From an uncultured Opitutales bacterium (GTDB taxonomy: Bacteria > Verrucomicrobiota > Verrucomicrobiia > Opitutales > Intestinicryptomonadaceae), in contig CAKTTC010000003.1 of the NCBI GenBank assembly GCA_934613645.1, forward strand, positions 157,795-221,794: 64,000 bases of DNA, given 5' to 3'. Within the stretch, counting starts at the first letter, position 1, and each line of letters opens with the position of its first letter. The translations under genes were made by a program, and so were the position numbers. Under the pieces are notes generated by a model. It was not told the origin of the DNA. It saw only the letters and a list, made by a program, of their open reading frames with translations, and made no database searches. Below, one piece after another: positions 8,115 to 16,838 of the stretch.

Positions 8115-9228
8115 ACGCAGAACCCCCGAATGGATACCCGAAAACGCCGACAAAAGCGTTTTCACAACAAGCGTGATGTCGGGCGTGAGCCTGCGTAAAG
8201 ACGCCACCGCCGACGAAACGGTTTCCACGCGCCCGCGTCCCAAACGCCGCGTCCTTTCCGACGACGAACTCCGCGCGGGCGTTCTCGCGGGCGACAGAAC
8301 TGTTCTCGCGCAGGCAATAACGCTTGTTGAAAGCAACAATCCCGAGCATTTCGAGCGCGCGCAAAAGCTGCTCACATCCGTTTTGCCCGCAACGGGCAAC
8401 TCTTTCCGCATAGGCATTACGGGCGTTCCGGGGGCGGGGAAGTCGTCGTTCATAGAAACATTCGGAACTATGCTTTGCGACAAAAAAAACAAGCGCGTTG
8501 CGGTTCTCGCCGTTGACCCCTCAAGCTCCCGCACGGGCGGTAGCGTCTTGGGCGACAAAACCAGAATGGAAAACCTTTCGCGTCGCGCAAACGCGTTTAT
8601 ACGCCCGTCGCCGTCGGGTTGCGTTCTCGGCGGAGTGGCGCGCAAAACGCGCGAGACAATGCTTCTTTGCGAGGCCGCGGGCTTCGACGTAATACTTATT
8701 GAAACCGTGGGCGTCGGGCAGAGCGAGGTTGCCGTGCGCTCAATGTCCGACTTCTTTCTGCTTTTGCAGCTCGCCGTTCAGGGCGACGATTTGCAGGGCA
8801 TAAAAAAGGGCGTAATCGAGCTTGCCGACGGAATTTTGGTCAACAAGTGCGACGGCAATTTGGTTGAAAAATCGAACCTCAAGCGCGCGGAACTCGAGGG
8901 CGTGTTGCACTTCCTCTCTTCGGCTACCCCCGACTGGCAGCCGTTTTGCAGAACGTGTTCGGCTCTCACGGGCGACGGCGTGGAGGAGGCTTGGGATTTG
9001 CTCGAAAAATACAGGCAAACGCTCACAGCCAACGGATACTGGCACAAGCGCAGGGCGCAGCAGAATGTCGAGTGGTTCAAGTCGCTTATCGAGCGCGAAG
9101 TTGTGCGCAGGTTTTTCGCAACGGAGGGGGTGGAAAATGCCGTGGCGCATTACATGAAGCTTGTCGAGGCCGAGTCCATTTCGCCCGCAAAGGCGGTCAG
9201 CGACATTCTGGGAGCGTATCTGAAATGA
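8104..9228 (+). CDS. meaB: Methylmalonyl-CoA mutase-associated GTPase MeaB
   Basis: G3E-family P-loop GTPase that protects and loads cobalamin onto methylmalonyl-CoA mutase; E. coli ArgK/YgfD is the homologue. The 374-residue protein has Walker A GVPGAGKS (107-114), the strongly conserved DPSSSRTGGSVLGDKTRM block, ETVGVGQSE and the guanine motif NKCD. About 50 N-terminal residues precede the usual start of the family. I chose the ATG at 8104, preceded by AGGAGG, rather than 8020, which lies deep inside rmuC. The stop overlaps the xer start (ATGA). No mutase gene is in the window, so its client is inferred to lie elsewhere. Confidence 0.92.
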   Translation: MDSERRTPEWIPENADKSVFTTSVMSGVSLRKDATADETVSTRPRPKRRVLSDDELRAGVLAGDRTVLAQAITLVESNNPEHFERAQKLLTSVLPATGNSFRIGITGVPGAGKSSFIETFGTMLCDKKNKRVAVLAVDPSSSRTGGSVLGDKTRMENLSRRANAFIRPSPSGCVLGGVARKTRETMLLCEAAGFDVILIETVGVGQSEVAVRSMSDFFLLLQLAVQGDDLQGIKKGVIELADGILVNKCDGNLVEKSNLKRAELEGVLHFLSSATPDWQPFCRTCSALTGDGVEEAWDLLEKYRQTLTANGYWHKRRAQQNVEWFKSLIEREVVRRFFATEGVENAVAHYMKLVEAESISPAKAVSDILGAYLK

Positions 9229-10175
9229 CCTCCGCGCGCGCCGAACGCATAAAATCGCTTCCGCCGCGCCTTGCCGAGACGCTCGAAGATTTTTGCGCGT
9301 ATCTGAAAATGGAGCTGGGCAGGGGCGCGAACACAGTGGCGTCATACGCCTCCGACATTCTCCAGTTTTGCGAATCCGCCGCCGAGGAGGGCGCGCGCAG
9401 CTTCGAGGAAATCGACGCCGACGCTCTTTCCAACTGGATTTCCGACGTTTCGAAATACTCCAAGTCTACAACGCAGTCGCGCAAAATAAGCGCGTTGCGC
9501 ACCCTTGCCGACTTCCTCATAGACGCGGGCGTCTGGACTAAAAACTACGCCGAACGCATTGCGCGCCCCAAGGTTTCGCGCCCCGTGCCCGAGGTTTTGG
9601 AGGCGTCGCAGATTGACGACATCATTTCGGCCGCCGCCGCCGACACGTCCGCCGAAGCCGCGCGCGACCGCGCCATGATGGAGCTTGTCTATTCAAGCGG
9701 GCTTCGCGTTTCGGAGCTTTGCGGCTTGCGCGAAAGCGACATCGACGCGCACGAACGCATAATCAGGATAACGGGCAAAGGCAACAAAACGCGGCTCGTC
9801 CCCGTCGGCGACATCGCCCTCGAAGCCATTGCCGCATACAAGAAACGCCGCCCCGAGCTTTTAAAAGACGCCGTTTGCGCCGAACTTTTCGTTACGCGTC
9901 TCGGGAAGAAAATCTCTCGCAAGACATTTTGGTTCAACCTCAAAAAATACGCGGTTGCGGCGGGAATTTCGGCGAACGTAAAGCCGCACGAACTGCGCCA
10001 CTCGTTCGCAACGCACCTGTTGCGCAACGGCGCAAATTTGTTTTCAATAAAGGAAATGCTCGGGCACAGCGACCTCTCCACAACGCAGATTTACACTCAG
10101 CTTGTCCGCGACGACATTGTTTCGGAATACGCCGCCAAGCACCCCCGCTCTAAAATGGACGTTGAAACCGACTGA
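9225..10175 (+). CDS. Tyrosine recombinase XerC/XerD family
   Basis: Site-specific recombinase that resolves chromosome dimers at dif. The 316 residues show an N-terminal SAM-like DNA-binding domain (about 15-105) and the catalytic domain with Arg161 (SGLRVSEL), Lys185 (GKGNK), His255 and Arg258 (HELRHSFATH), His281 (LGHSDLSTTQ) and nucleophile Tyr290. All are in canonical order, so the enzyme should be active. It overlaps meaB by ATGA and probably uses the same transcript. XerC and XerD cannot be distinguished without comparison. No integrase-type attachment site or mobile element lies nearby, which favours a housekeeping role. Confidence 0.9.
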   Translation: MTSARAERIKSLPPRLAETLEDFCAYLKMELGRGANTVASYASDILQFCESAAEEGARSFEEIDADALSNWISDVSKYSKSTTQSRKISALRTLADFLIDAGVWTKNYAERIARPKVSRPVPEVLEASQIDDIISAAAADTSAEAARDRAMMELVYSSGLRVSELCGLRESDIDAHERIIRITGKGNKTRLVPVGDIALEAIAAYKKRRPELLKDAVCAELFVTRLGKKISRKTFWFNLKKYAVAAGISANVKPHELRHSFATHLLRNGANLFSIKEMLGHSDLSTTQIYTQLVRDDIVSEYAAKHPRSKMDVETD

Positions 10176-10306
10176 CGCCGACGACTTGCAAGCCTTCTCC
10201 CAAGCGGGGTTCGCGCCCGTTCCGACTTCGCGCGCGGGGCGTCGGGGCGGGGAACGTCTGTTGTTTTGCCCGAAATTTTTGCGCTGTTGCGCGGTATCGG
10301 TTTTTG

Positions 10307-10873
10307 TCAGCCGATGTTAAAAAATCCGAGAATGGAAACGGCAATCAAAATAACGCCGCCCAAAATCGGCAGATGTTTTGAAAGCCTTGCCGCCGACTTT
10401 CCAAGCTCTATTCCCGAAAGGCACATAACAACCGTAGTTGCGGCAATTACAGCCGCCGCGCGCGCCATATCCACATTCATAAATGCGAACGACACCCCCA
10501 CCGCAAGGGCGTCCAGACTTGTAGCCACGCCCAGCAGCAGCAGTATTTTAGCCCTCAGCGGCAGCAGGAAATTCTGCGTGTTGCCGTCGTCGCTTTTGAA
10601 GGCGTCGCGCAGCATTTTAAGCCCGAGCACAAACAGCACCGCAGCCGCCGCGTAGCGCATTGCGTTTTCGAAAAGCGAAAGCGCGTGTTCGCCCGCAACC
10701 CAGCCCGCGAACGTCATGAACGTCTGAACCGCCGCGAAAGTAGCCGCCGCCGCCAGCTTGTCTACCGCGGGGATTTTCGAGCGCGTGCACCCTCCCGCCG
10801 CCGACACCGCAAACGAGTCTATTGAAAGCGCAAACGCCACAGAAAACAATTCAAACAAATTCATTTCGCCCAT
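10307..10873 (-). CDS. mntP: Manganese efflux pump MntP
   Basis: Inner-membrane exporter of Mn(II), about 188 residues with six hydrophobic segments arranged as two repeats. The repeat motifs ALSIDSFAVSAAGG near the N-terminus and ATSLDALAVGVSFAF (about 115-130) contain the Asp residues conserved in the MntP/YebN family. ATG is possible at 10873 or at 10864 (MNLFELF). No yybP-ykoY riboswitch was recognised in the 120 nt upstream. The gene faces away from the aldose epimerase gene. The 131 nt between it and xer (10176-10306) contain nothing I can name. Confidence 0.88.
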   Translation of the reverse strand: MGEMNLFELFSVAFALSIDSFAVSAAGGCTRSKIPAVDKLAAAATFAAVQTFMTFAGWVAGEHALSLFENAMRYAAAAVLFVLGLKMLRDAFKSDDGNTQNFLLPLRAKILLLLGVATSLDALAVGVSFAFMNVDMARAAAVIAATTVVMCLSGIELGKSAARLSKHLPILGGVILIAVSILGFFNIG

Positions 10874-10992
10874 TTTTTCAGACTCGCTGAACTTGGCAAG
10901 TTCTTTGTTTGCGGATTCAAAAAAAATCGAAAAAATGTTGCCAAGCGCAGCGCGGCGTGTAATTCTTGTTTCAGATATAGGATATTGCTGTT

Positions 10993-11913
10993 ATGAAAAT
11001 AGAAAGAAGAGGCAACACTTCGCTTTACCGCTTCGACGCGGGAAACTCCACCTTTATTATGAATCCGTTTGAGGGCGCGCGCCTGATGACTTGGGATATT
11101 AAAAACGCCGACGGAACTTCGCGCAGCGTGATTCCGTGGCAGAAGCCCGAAATCGTAACGGGCAAAGACTTCCCGACAGTTCACGGCGGCATTCCCATCA
11201 TTTTCCCGTTCCCGAGCACGTCGTTCGTGGGGCGCACGCCGCACATTTGGCGCACTCCGCGCGGCGATGTCCGCCCGATGGCGCGCTTCGGCTACGCTTG
11301 GGGCGGCAAATTCGAAGTGGCGTATTCTTCCGACAACGAAATCAAGCTGAAGTTTATCCCCTGCGCCGACTGCAAAGAGGCGTATCCCTACGACTACAAT
11401 TTCTACGTCCGCTACCGCTTCTTCGAACGCTCTTTCACGCTCGAGCTGCTCTTGGAAAACAAGGGCGACCTGCCCATGCCGTGGGAGGGCGGCACGCACC
11501 CGTATTTCACTATTCCGTGGGTAAAGGGCGAAAAAAAGCGCGACTATTTCGTGCAGTCGGACGGGCGCAAATCTACCTACAACGTAGGCGACGGCACGCG
11601 CCAGACGCTCGACAATCTCGACAAAAACTCCTTCGCCGACCCCGAGCTTAAAGGGCGCATTCTCTGCGACCTCCAGACGGGCACAGTCAAGGCGGTTCGC
11701 AAAAAAACGGGCGAGGCAATAGAGATAGTCATAAACGACAACCGCAAGCCCGACCCCAGTTTCGCCGTTGTCTTCTTCGGCTTCCCCAAGGAGGGCGACC
11801 CGAACATTTTTGCAATAGAGCCGTGGATGGCTCCGCCCAACAGCGCGTCGAAGCCTTCGCATTTTGTCCGCGGCGGCGAAACTGGCTCTTTCAAAATAGA
11901 GGTGAAAATTTAA
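10993..11913 (+). CDS. Aldose 1-epimerase-like mutarotase (YeaD-like)
   Basis: Galactose-mutarotase-fold protein of 306 residues, predicted to interconvert anomers of a hexose or hexose 6-phosphate. It has HGGIPIIFPFPS (about 64-75), a FGYAW motif, a candidate catalytic His in EGGTHPYFT (about 165-173) and a Glu in FAIEPWMAPP near the C-terminus. This pattern resembles glucose-6-phosphate 1-epimerases more than GalM. The stop codon overlaps the dtd start (TAATG), so both are on one transcript. The exact sugar is unknown. Confidence 0.75.
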   Translation: MKIERRGNTSLYRFDAGNSTFIMNPFEGARLMTWDIKNADGTSRSVIPWQKPEIVTGKDFPTVHGGIPIIFPFPSTSFVGRTPHIWRTPRGDVRPMARFGYAWGGKFEVAYSSDNEIKLKFIPCADCKEAYPYDYNFYVRYRFFERSFTLELLLENKGDLPMPWEGGTHPYFTIPWVKGEKKRDYFVQSDGRKSTYNVGDGTRQTLDNLDKNSFADPELKGRILCDLQTGTVKAVRKKTGEAIEIVINDNRKPDPSFAVVFFGFPKEGDPNIFAIEPWMAPPNSASKPSHFVRGGETGSFKIEVKI

Positions 11914-12383
11914 TGCGCGCGGTTGTCCAACGCGTCCGCAGCGCGTCGGTTGACGTGCGCGCGGCCGACGGCGCATTTGTGCGCAAGGGCGAAATAGGCG
12001 CGGGGCTGCTCGTGCTTTTGGGAGTCGAAAACGGCGACACTTCCGCCGACGCCGACTGGCTTGTGGGCAAAATTTCGGCATTGCGGATTTTCGAAGACGC
12101 CGACGAAAAAATGAACCTCTCGGTGCTCGACGTGCGCGGGGGCGTTTTGGTTGTAAGCCAATTCACGCTTTTCGGCAACGTCCGCAAGGGAAGCCGCCCG
12201 TCGTTCAACCGCGCAGCACCCCCCGCGGTTGCAATTCCGCTTTACGAGATGTTCGCGGCAAAGATGTCGGCGGTTTTGGGCGCGGACGTTCCCACGGGAG
12301 AGTTCGGGGCAATGATGAACGTGTCGCTTGTAAACGACGGCCCCGTGACGATAATTTTGGACTCAAAAAACAAAGAAATCTAA
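11913..12383 (+). CDS. dtd: D-aminoacyl-tRNA deacylase
   Basis: Removes D-amino acids (and glycine from tRNA-Ala) mischarged on tRNA, in the cytoplasm. The 156-residue protein begins MRAVVQRVRSASV and carries both family signatures: VSQFTLFG (about 87-94) and the cross-subunit NDGPVT (about 144-149) that forms the active site of the dimer. The start overlaps the epimerase stop by one base. Its 3' end overlaps the convergent gene 12363-12866 by 21 nt, so the two transcripts are antisense there. Confidence 0.93.
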   Translation: MRAVVQRVRSASVDVRAADGAFVRKGEIGAGLLVLLGVENGDTSADADWLVGKISALRIFEDADEKMNLSVLDVRGGVLVVSQFTLFGNVRKGSRPSFNRAAPPAVAIPLYEMFAAKMSAVLGADVPTGEFGAMMNVSLVNDGPVTIILDSKNKEI

Positions 12384-12866
12384 GCACCGCCGCCAGAATC
12401 CGCGTTCGTCTTTTGCGGGCGGGTATTCCTTTTTGTAGTAGCGCACAACTACGGTGTCGCCTTCCCGCGCCTCTCCGCGGACGATTCTGAACAAAAAGCA
12501 GTTTTTATACCCCTGCGACATCGATTCCAATTCCGCAACGGGGTTCGATTTTACGTCGCACGCAAAGAACGTCGGCTGAATTTCCGCGGGCGCGATTTTC
12601 GAAACAATGTTTACTATTGCCGCTCCGTTTTCAACGCGCACAATTCGCCCGAACGTCATTTCGTAGTCGATTTTTATTTCGTATTCGGGCGCGGCGTCCG
12701 CTTCCGAAGCTGCTTCCGAAACTGCTTCCGCTTCCGTCTGCGCCGTTTGCCCTTGCGCCGCAGCTTCCGCTTGTTGTGGTTGGAGTTCCCGTTGTGCTCC
12801 CGCCGCTTCAAGCGCAAAAAAAGCCGAAACAACAGCTAAAAACGCATATAGTTTCGGCTTTTTCAT
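12363..12866 (-). CDS. Exported small protein, unknown function
   Basis: A 167-residue product not recognised as any family. It begins with a signal peptide (MKKPKLYAFLAVVSAFFALE, cleavage near AAGA-Q). An Ala/Gln/Glu-rich linker follows (about 25-65), then a compact domain with alternating strands (YEIKIDYEMTFGRIVRVENG, then IVNIVSK) and VVVRYYKKEYPP near the end. I chose ATG at 12866; a TTG at 12878 is also possible. It lies 33 nt downstream of rpoD on the same strand and may be read through from that operon. It is probably periplasmic. Confidence 0.6.
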   Translation of the reverse strand: MKKPKLYAFLAVVSAFFALEAAGAQRELQPQQAEAAAQGQTAQTEAEAVSEAASEADAAPEYEIKIDYEMTFGRIVRVENGAAIVNIVSKIAPAEIQPTFFACDVKSNPVAELESMSQGYKNCFLFRIVRGEAREGDTVVVRYYKKEYPPAKDERGFWRRCLDFFVF

Positions 12867-12899
12867 TTTAACGGACAAAAAAGGCTATTCTTCGCCCTT

Positions 12900-14969
12900 T
12901 CATTTTTTGAATTGGTCGAACCCCGGGCCCGCGTTGTTGTTTTCGCTTTCGAAGAAGCCGTGCAACTGGCGCAGACGCGTGGGGTGGCGCATTTTTCTCA
13001 ACGCCTTTGCCTCAATCTGTCTGATTCTTTCGCGCGTTACGTTGAACTGCTTGCCTACTTCCTCCAGCGTTCTGGAGTAGCCGTCCTGCAGCCCGAAACG
13101 CAGCGTAAGCACTTTGCGCTCGCGCGGGGTAAGCGACGAAAGAACGTCTACGAGCTTTTCGCGCAAAAGCGAATAGCTTGTCATATCGTAGGGGTTTTCC
13201 GCTCCCTTGTCTTCGATGAAATCGCCGAAGTTCGTGTCGTCGGAGTCTCCCACGGGGCTTTGCAAGGAAATGGGCTGCTGCGCCATTTTCATTATGGACT
13301 GCACTTTTTCCACGGGCAAGTCCATTGCGGAGGCTACCTCTTCGGGCGTGGGTTCGTGTCCAAGCTCCTGAATGAGCTGTTTTTGAACCTGCATCACCTT
13401 GTTGAGCGTCTCAATCATATGGACGGGAATTCTGATTGTTCTTGCCTGGTCGGCAATGGAGCGCGTAATTGCCTGTCTTATCCACCAAGTGGCGTAGGTC
13501 GAGAATTTGTAGCCCCTGATGTATTCGAACTTCTCAACCGCTTTCATCAGGCCCATATTGCCCTCCTGAATGAGGTCGAGGAAGTTCAGCCCCCTGTTAG
13601 TGTATTTTTTCGCGATTGAAATAACAAGGCGCAGGTTGGCGCGCACCATTTCGGTTTTTGCCCTGTGAGCCTCCTGCATTGAGGTTCTGACCGACTTGAC
13701 AAGCTCCACGAGCCTTTCGGGTTCGAGGCGGTAGATGTTGTGGATTTCCTCCAAACGCGCGCGGAGGTCGTCGGCGTTGCCGAGTTTTACTTTCGGCCCG
13801 ACGCGCTGGATTGCCTTGAGACGGTAGAAAATATCGTCGATTTCGCGCAGGACGGGGTTGAGCGAATCGAGGAATTCCTCGAAGACTTTGAGCTTGAATT
13901 TAAAGCCCTTTTCGTAGATTTCGCGCAGTTTCGACTCCTGCGTTTTGAACATCGTAAGGCGGCGTTTTTTCTGGCTCGGGTCGGTCGTTTCGCGCGCCGA
14001 CTCCCAGTTCTTTTCCAGCGTCTCCTCCGCCTTTTCGGCCTGCTCTATGTATTTGGGCAGGTCTTCGAAATACTTTTCGCGCCCGTCCTGAATTTTTTTG
14101 TCGAGCACGATTTTGTCGAAGCGTTCGTCGCGCGCAAGCAGCTTTTTGGCCAAGTCAATCTGGAACTTGTTTGTAAGCGACACCGAAAACAGCTCGTTTA
14201 CGGCTTCGGCTTCCGCCTTTTCTATGCGCTTGGAAATTGCAACCTCCTGATCGCGCGAGAGCAGCGGCACTTGCCCCATCTGTTTCAGATACATTCTGAC
14301 GGGGTCGTCGAGCGTGTCGGTCTGCAACGCTTTCGACTGCCTTTCGTCGGACTCCTCCTTGCGGCGTTTGAAGTTTTCAATTTCCTCTTCGTTGTCGAAA
14401 ATTTCGATGTTGAGGTCTTCGAGAATTTTTATGACGTTGTCGAAAATCTTGGGGTCTTTGAGCGTTTCAAGCAGGTATTTGTTGATGTCCTGCGTTGTCA
14501 GATACCCTTTTTCGCCCGCGAGCGTGCGCAACTGGCGGATTTTGATGTCTATGCTCTTTGACGACAAATCCGTTTTCGCCTTTGCGGGGGCTGCTTTTTT
14601 CTGGGCGGGTTTGGCTTCCGCCGTTTTCTGTTCCGCCGCCTTTTTTGCGGGGACTGCCTTGGGGGCTGCCGCCTTGGGGGCGGTTTTTGTCTTTGCAACC
14701 GCTTTGGGTTGGGGTTGGACTTTGCCCGCTTTTGCCGCACTTGCCTGTTTGGAAGCCGCTTGGGGTTTTGCCGCTTTCGACGCCGCCTTTACCTGTGCCG
14801 CCGCCGTTTTCTTGGGTTGGGGTTTTGCCTGCGCCGCTGCTTTTGCGGGGGCTTTTTTTGTTTCGGCTTTTTTCGCCGCGGTTTTAGCGGGCGCGGAAGC
14901 CGCCTTCTTGGGCTTTGCCGCCGCGCTTTTGACCGGCGATTTTTTTGTTGTAGTTTTCGATTGTGCCAT
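12900..14969 (-). CDS. rpoD: RNA polymerase primary sigma factor RpoD with Lys/Ala/Pro-rich N-terminus
   Basis: Housekeeping sigma-70, 689 residues. Region 1.2 is at about 221-250 ([19 protein letters not shown]), followed by a non-conserved region. Region 2 is at about 440-525 ([20 protein letters not shown] and [14 protein letters not shown]), then region 3, and region 4 at about 610-665 ([15 protein letters not shown] and [20 protein letters not shown]). The first 135 residues are almost only Lys, Ala, Pro and Gln, like histone H1 tails, followed by a region 1.1-like fold (about 137-195). The gene follows dnaG by 6 nt. This is the normal dnaG-rpoD order of the macromolecular synthesis operon. 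Confidence 0.95.
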   Translation of the reverse strand: MAQSKTTTKKSPVKSAAAKPKKAASAPAKTAAKKAETKKAPAKAAAQAKPQPKKTAAAQVKAASKAAKPQAASKQASAAKAGKVQPQPKAVAKTKTAPKAAAPKAVPAKKAAEQKTAEAKPAQKKAAPAKAKTDLSSKSIDIKIRQLRTLAGEKGYLTTQDINKYLLETLKDPKIFDNVIKILEDLNIEIFDNEEEIENFKRRKEESDERQSKALQTDTLDDPVRMYLKQMGQVPLLSRDQEVAISKRIEKAEAEAVNELFSVSLTNKFQIDLAKKLLARDERFDKIVLDKKIQDGREKYFEDLPKYIEQAEKAEETLEKNWESARETTDPSQKKRRLTMFKTQESKLREIYEKGFKFKLKVFEEFLDSLNPVLREIDDIFYRLKAIQRVGPKVKLGNADDLRARLEEIHNIYRLEPERLVELVKSVRTSMQEAHRAKTEMVRANLRLVISIAKKYTNRGLNFLDLIQEGNMGLMKAVEKFEYIRGYKFSTYATWWIRQAITRSIADQARTIRIPVHMIETLNKVMQVQKQLIQELGHEPTPEEVASAMDLPVEKVQSIMKMAQQPISLQSPVGDSDDTNFGDFIEDKGAENPYDMTSYSLLREKLVDVLSSLTPRERKVLTLRFGLQDGYSRTLEEVGKQFNVTRERIRQIEAKALRKMRHPTRLRQLHGFFESENNNAGPGFDQFKK

Positions 14970-14975
14970 ACTTGC

Positions 14976-16838
14976 TTAAATTTCCTCTATCAAATCGGGA
15001 AACATTCGGGATTTTTTCGTCAATTCCGCGACTGTTTTCAGAAGTTGAAGTTTGGAAGGTTCGTCGATTTTCGGGTCGGTTATTTTAGCGTTAACTTTCT
15101 CCAATTCGACGGATATGTAATTCTTATAAATTCTCTTTATACAATCATTCGCAGATTTTACGGGATTTTCAATTAAAATTTTCGGGTTTGCCAATATTTT
15201 ATATATGGCGTTTTTTTCCGCAGATGTTTCGAAAAACTCTTCGATTTTTGCGGGCTCGAACTCTATCCCCTCCCGATACATTGCAAGCAGACGCGTAAGT
15301 ATTCTGCCCGAAAGCTTCTTCCGGTCGAGCCATTCGGGCTGGACAACCTGCGCCATTGCCGCGCCGATTTCGGGGCGGAGCAGCGCAAGAATGAGCGCGT
15401 CGGCGGGGGCTGTGGAGATTTTATACTCAGCTTTGGCGGGCGCGGGCGCGTTTTCGGCGGCTGCGGCGGAGTCGGCGGGCTGTTTTTGCGACGTTTTGAG
15501 AGCCTGTTTTGCGAATTTGTCGTAGTCGTCGGCAAGCGACACATAGCTTACGCCGAGGTTTGCGGCGGTTTCGCGCAGGTATTCGTTCGCCACTATTGAG
15601 GACTTGCAGTTGAAAATCATCGCGAATATGTCCGAGACTATTTCGCCCTTTTTTTGCGCCGTAATTTCGCCCGCGGCGGCAGTCAGCGTTTTTGCCGCAA
15701 ACGTTATTGCGCCCGTTTTTTTGTTTTCAACAAGTTCGCGCATTTTTTCCGCGCCGAACTTGCCTATTAAAGAGTCGGGGTCTTCCCCCTCGGGCAGCGG
15801 CACTACAAACGGCTCAAGCTCGTGCTTTAGGCACATCGAGATTGCCTTGAGGTTGGCGCGGACGCCCGCGGCGTCGCCGTCGTAGAGCAGAACAACTCTG
15901 TTGCAGAAGCGTTTTATCTGCGAAAGGTGGTTGTCGGTCAACGCCGTTCCCTGAGTTGCGACCGTATTGGGGATTCCCGCGGTGAACATTCGAAGGGCGT
16001 CGAGCTGTCCCTCCACCAGAACGCAGTAGTCTTTCTGCTTTATGAAATTCTTCGCCTGATGTATGTTGAAGACGACGTTTCCCTTCTTGAAAATTTCCGT
16101 TTCGTGCGAGTTTACATACTTGCCGCTTTCGGAGGGGTTGTCGGGGGTGAATTGCGTTTTCCTGCCCGTAAATGCTATTACGCGCCCCTGAATGTCGCAG
16201 ATGGGAATCATCAAACGCCCCTTGAACTTGGGGTAGAAATTCGCGAAATTGCGCTCTCCTTCGCGCGCCGAAAATATGCTCGACTTCGCCACTGCCTCGG
16301 GAGTGTAGCGTTTTTTCGCAAACAGTCGCTTAAGCTCCGCCGAGTTGACGGGCGCGTAGCCTATGCGCAGACGTTTGGCGTCGTCGAGCGTCATTTTGCG
16401 CTCCTCAACCCAGTATTTTCTGATTGCCTGCGCCTGTTCGTTGTCGGCGAAAAACTGGTCGGCGAACCACGTTGCGGCGTCTTCGTGCATTTCGAAAAGC
16501 TGCTTGTGAAGGCTTGCGTTGTTGACCTCCGCGCCCGAGTAGTCGTATTCAAGCTCTATTCCGAATTTTTTTGCGACGAACTCGACGGCCTCGGCAAAAT
16601 TGAGGTTTTCAAGCTTCATTACGAAGTCGAACATGTCTCCGCCCTGCGACGTGCTGAAACAGTAGAAAAGCCCCTTGTCGGGCGAGACCGTAAACGAGGG
16701 AGTCTTCTCGTGCGAGAACGGGCTTAGCCCCTTCAAAACCGAGCCGCTGCGCTTGAGCGCGACGTATTCACCCACGACCTGTTCTATGGGCACGCGCGCT
16801 CTGACCGTTTCGATACTCGACTGTTTTATTCTGGGCAT
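14976..16838 (-). CDS. dnaG: DNA primase DnaG with degenerate zinc-binding site
   Basis: Makes RNA primers for replication. The 620 residues contain the N-terminal zinc-domain region (1-100), the catalytic core with TOPRIM motifs VLVEGQLDALR and VVLLYDGDAAG, and a C-terminal helicase-binding region. In the zinc domain the usual C-P-F-H...C-F-G-C ligands read SPFSH (39-43) and CFSTS (60-64). Only Cys60 is kept in place, so zinc binding is doubtful although the surrounding EKTPSF motif is intact. The start overlaps the stop of the upstream TPR gene by one base (TAATG), and rpoD follows 6 nt downstream. Confidence 0.93.
   Translation of the reverse strand: MPRIKQSSIETVRARVPIEQVVGEYVALKRSGSVLKGLSPFSHEKTPSFTVSPDKGLFYCFSTSQGGDMFDFVMKLENLNFAEAVEFVAKKFGIELEYDYSGAEVNNASLHKQLFEMHEDAATWFADQFFADNEQAQAIRKYWVEERKMTLDDAKRLRIGYAPVNSAELKRLFAKKRYTPEAVAKSSIFSAREGERNFANFYPKFKGRLMIPICDIQGRVIAFTGRKTQFTPDNPSESGKYVNSHETEIFKKGNVVFNIHQAKNFIKQKDYCVLVEGQLDALRMFTAGIPNTVATQGTALTDNHLSQIKRFCNRVVLLYDGDAAGVRANLKAISMCLKHELEPFVVPLPEGEDPDSLIGKFGAEKMRELVENKKTGAITFAAKTLTAAAGEITAQKKGEIVSDIFAMIFNCKSSIVANEYLRETAANLGVSYVSLADDYDKFAKQALKTSQKQPADSAAAAENAPAPAKAEYKISTAPADALILALLRPEIGAAMAQVVQPEWLDRKKLSGRILTRLLAMYREGIEFEPAKIEEFFETSAEKNAIYKILANPKILIENPVKSANDCIKRIYKNYISVELEKVNAKITDPKIDEPSKLQLLKTVAELTKKSRMFPDLIEEI

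Noticed and set aside
9225..10175. Phage or genomic-island integrase
   Set aside because: The tyrosine recombinase is coupled to meaB and rmuC, has XerC/D length and motifs, and no attachment repeats or phage genes are nearby.
10874..10992. yybP-ykoY manganese riboswitch ahead of mntP
   Set aside because: The conserved loop sequences of that riboswitch are not present in the 120-nt gap.
10861..12081. 406-codon minus-strand frame
   Set aside because: Arg-rich shadow antisense to the aldose epimerase and dtd genes, which have clear family motifs.
14314..14979. 221-codon plus-strand frame, Ala/Phe-rich
   Set aside because: Antisense to the Lys/Ala/Pro-rich part of rpoD; its apparent membrane character is only the complement of that biased sequence.
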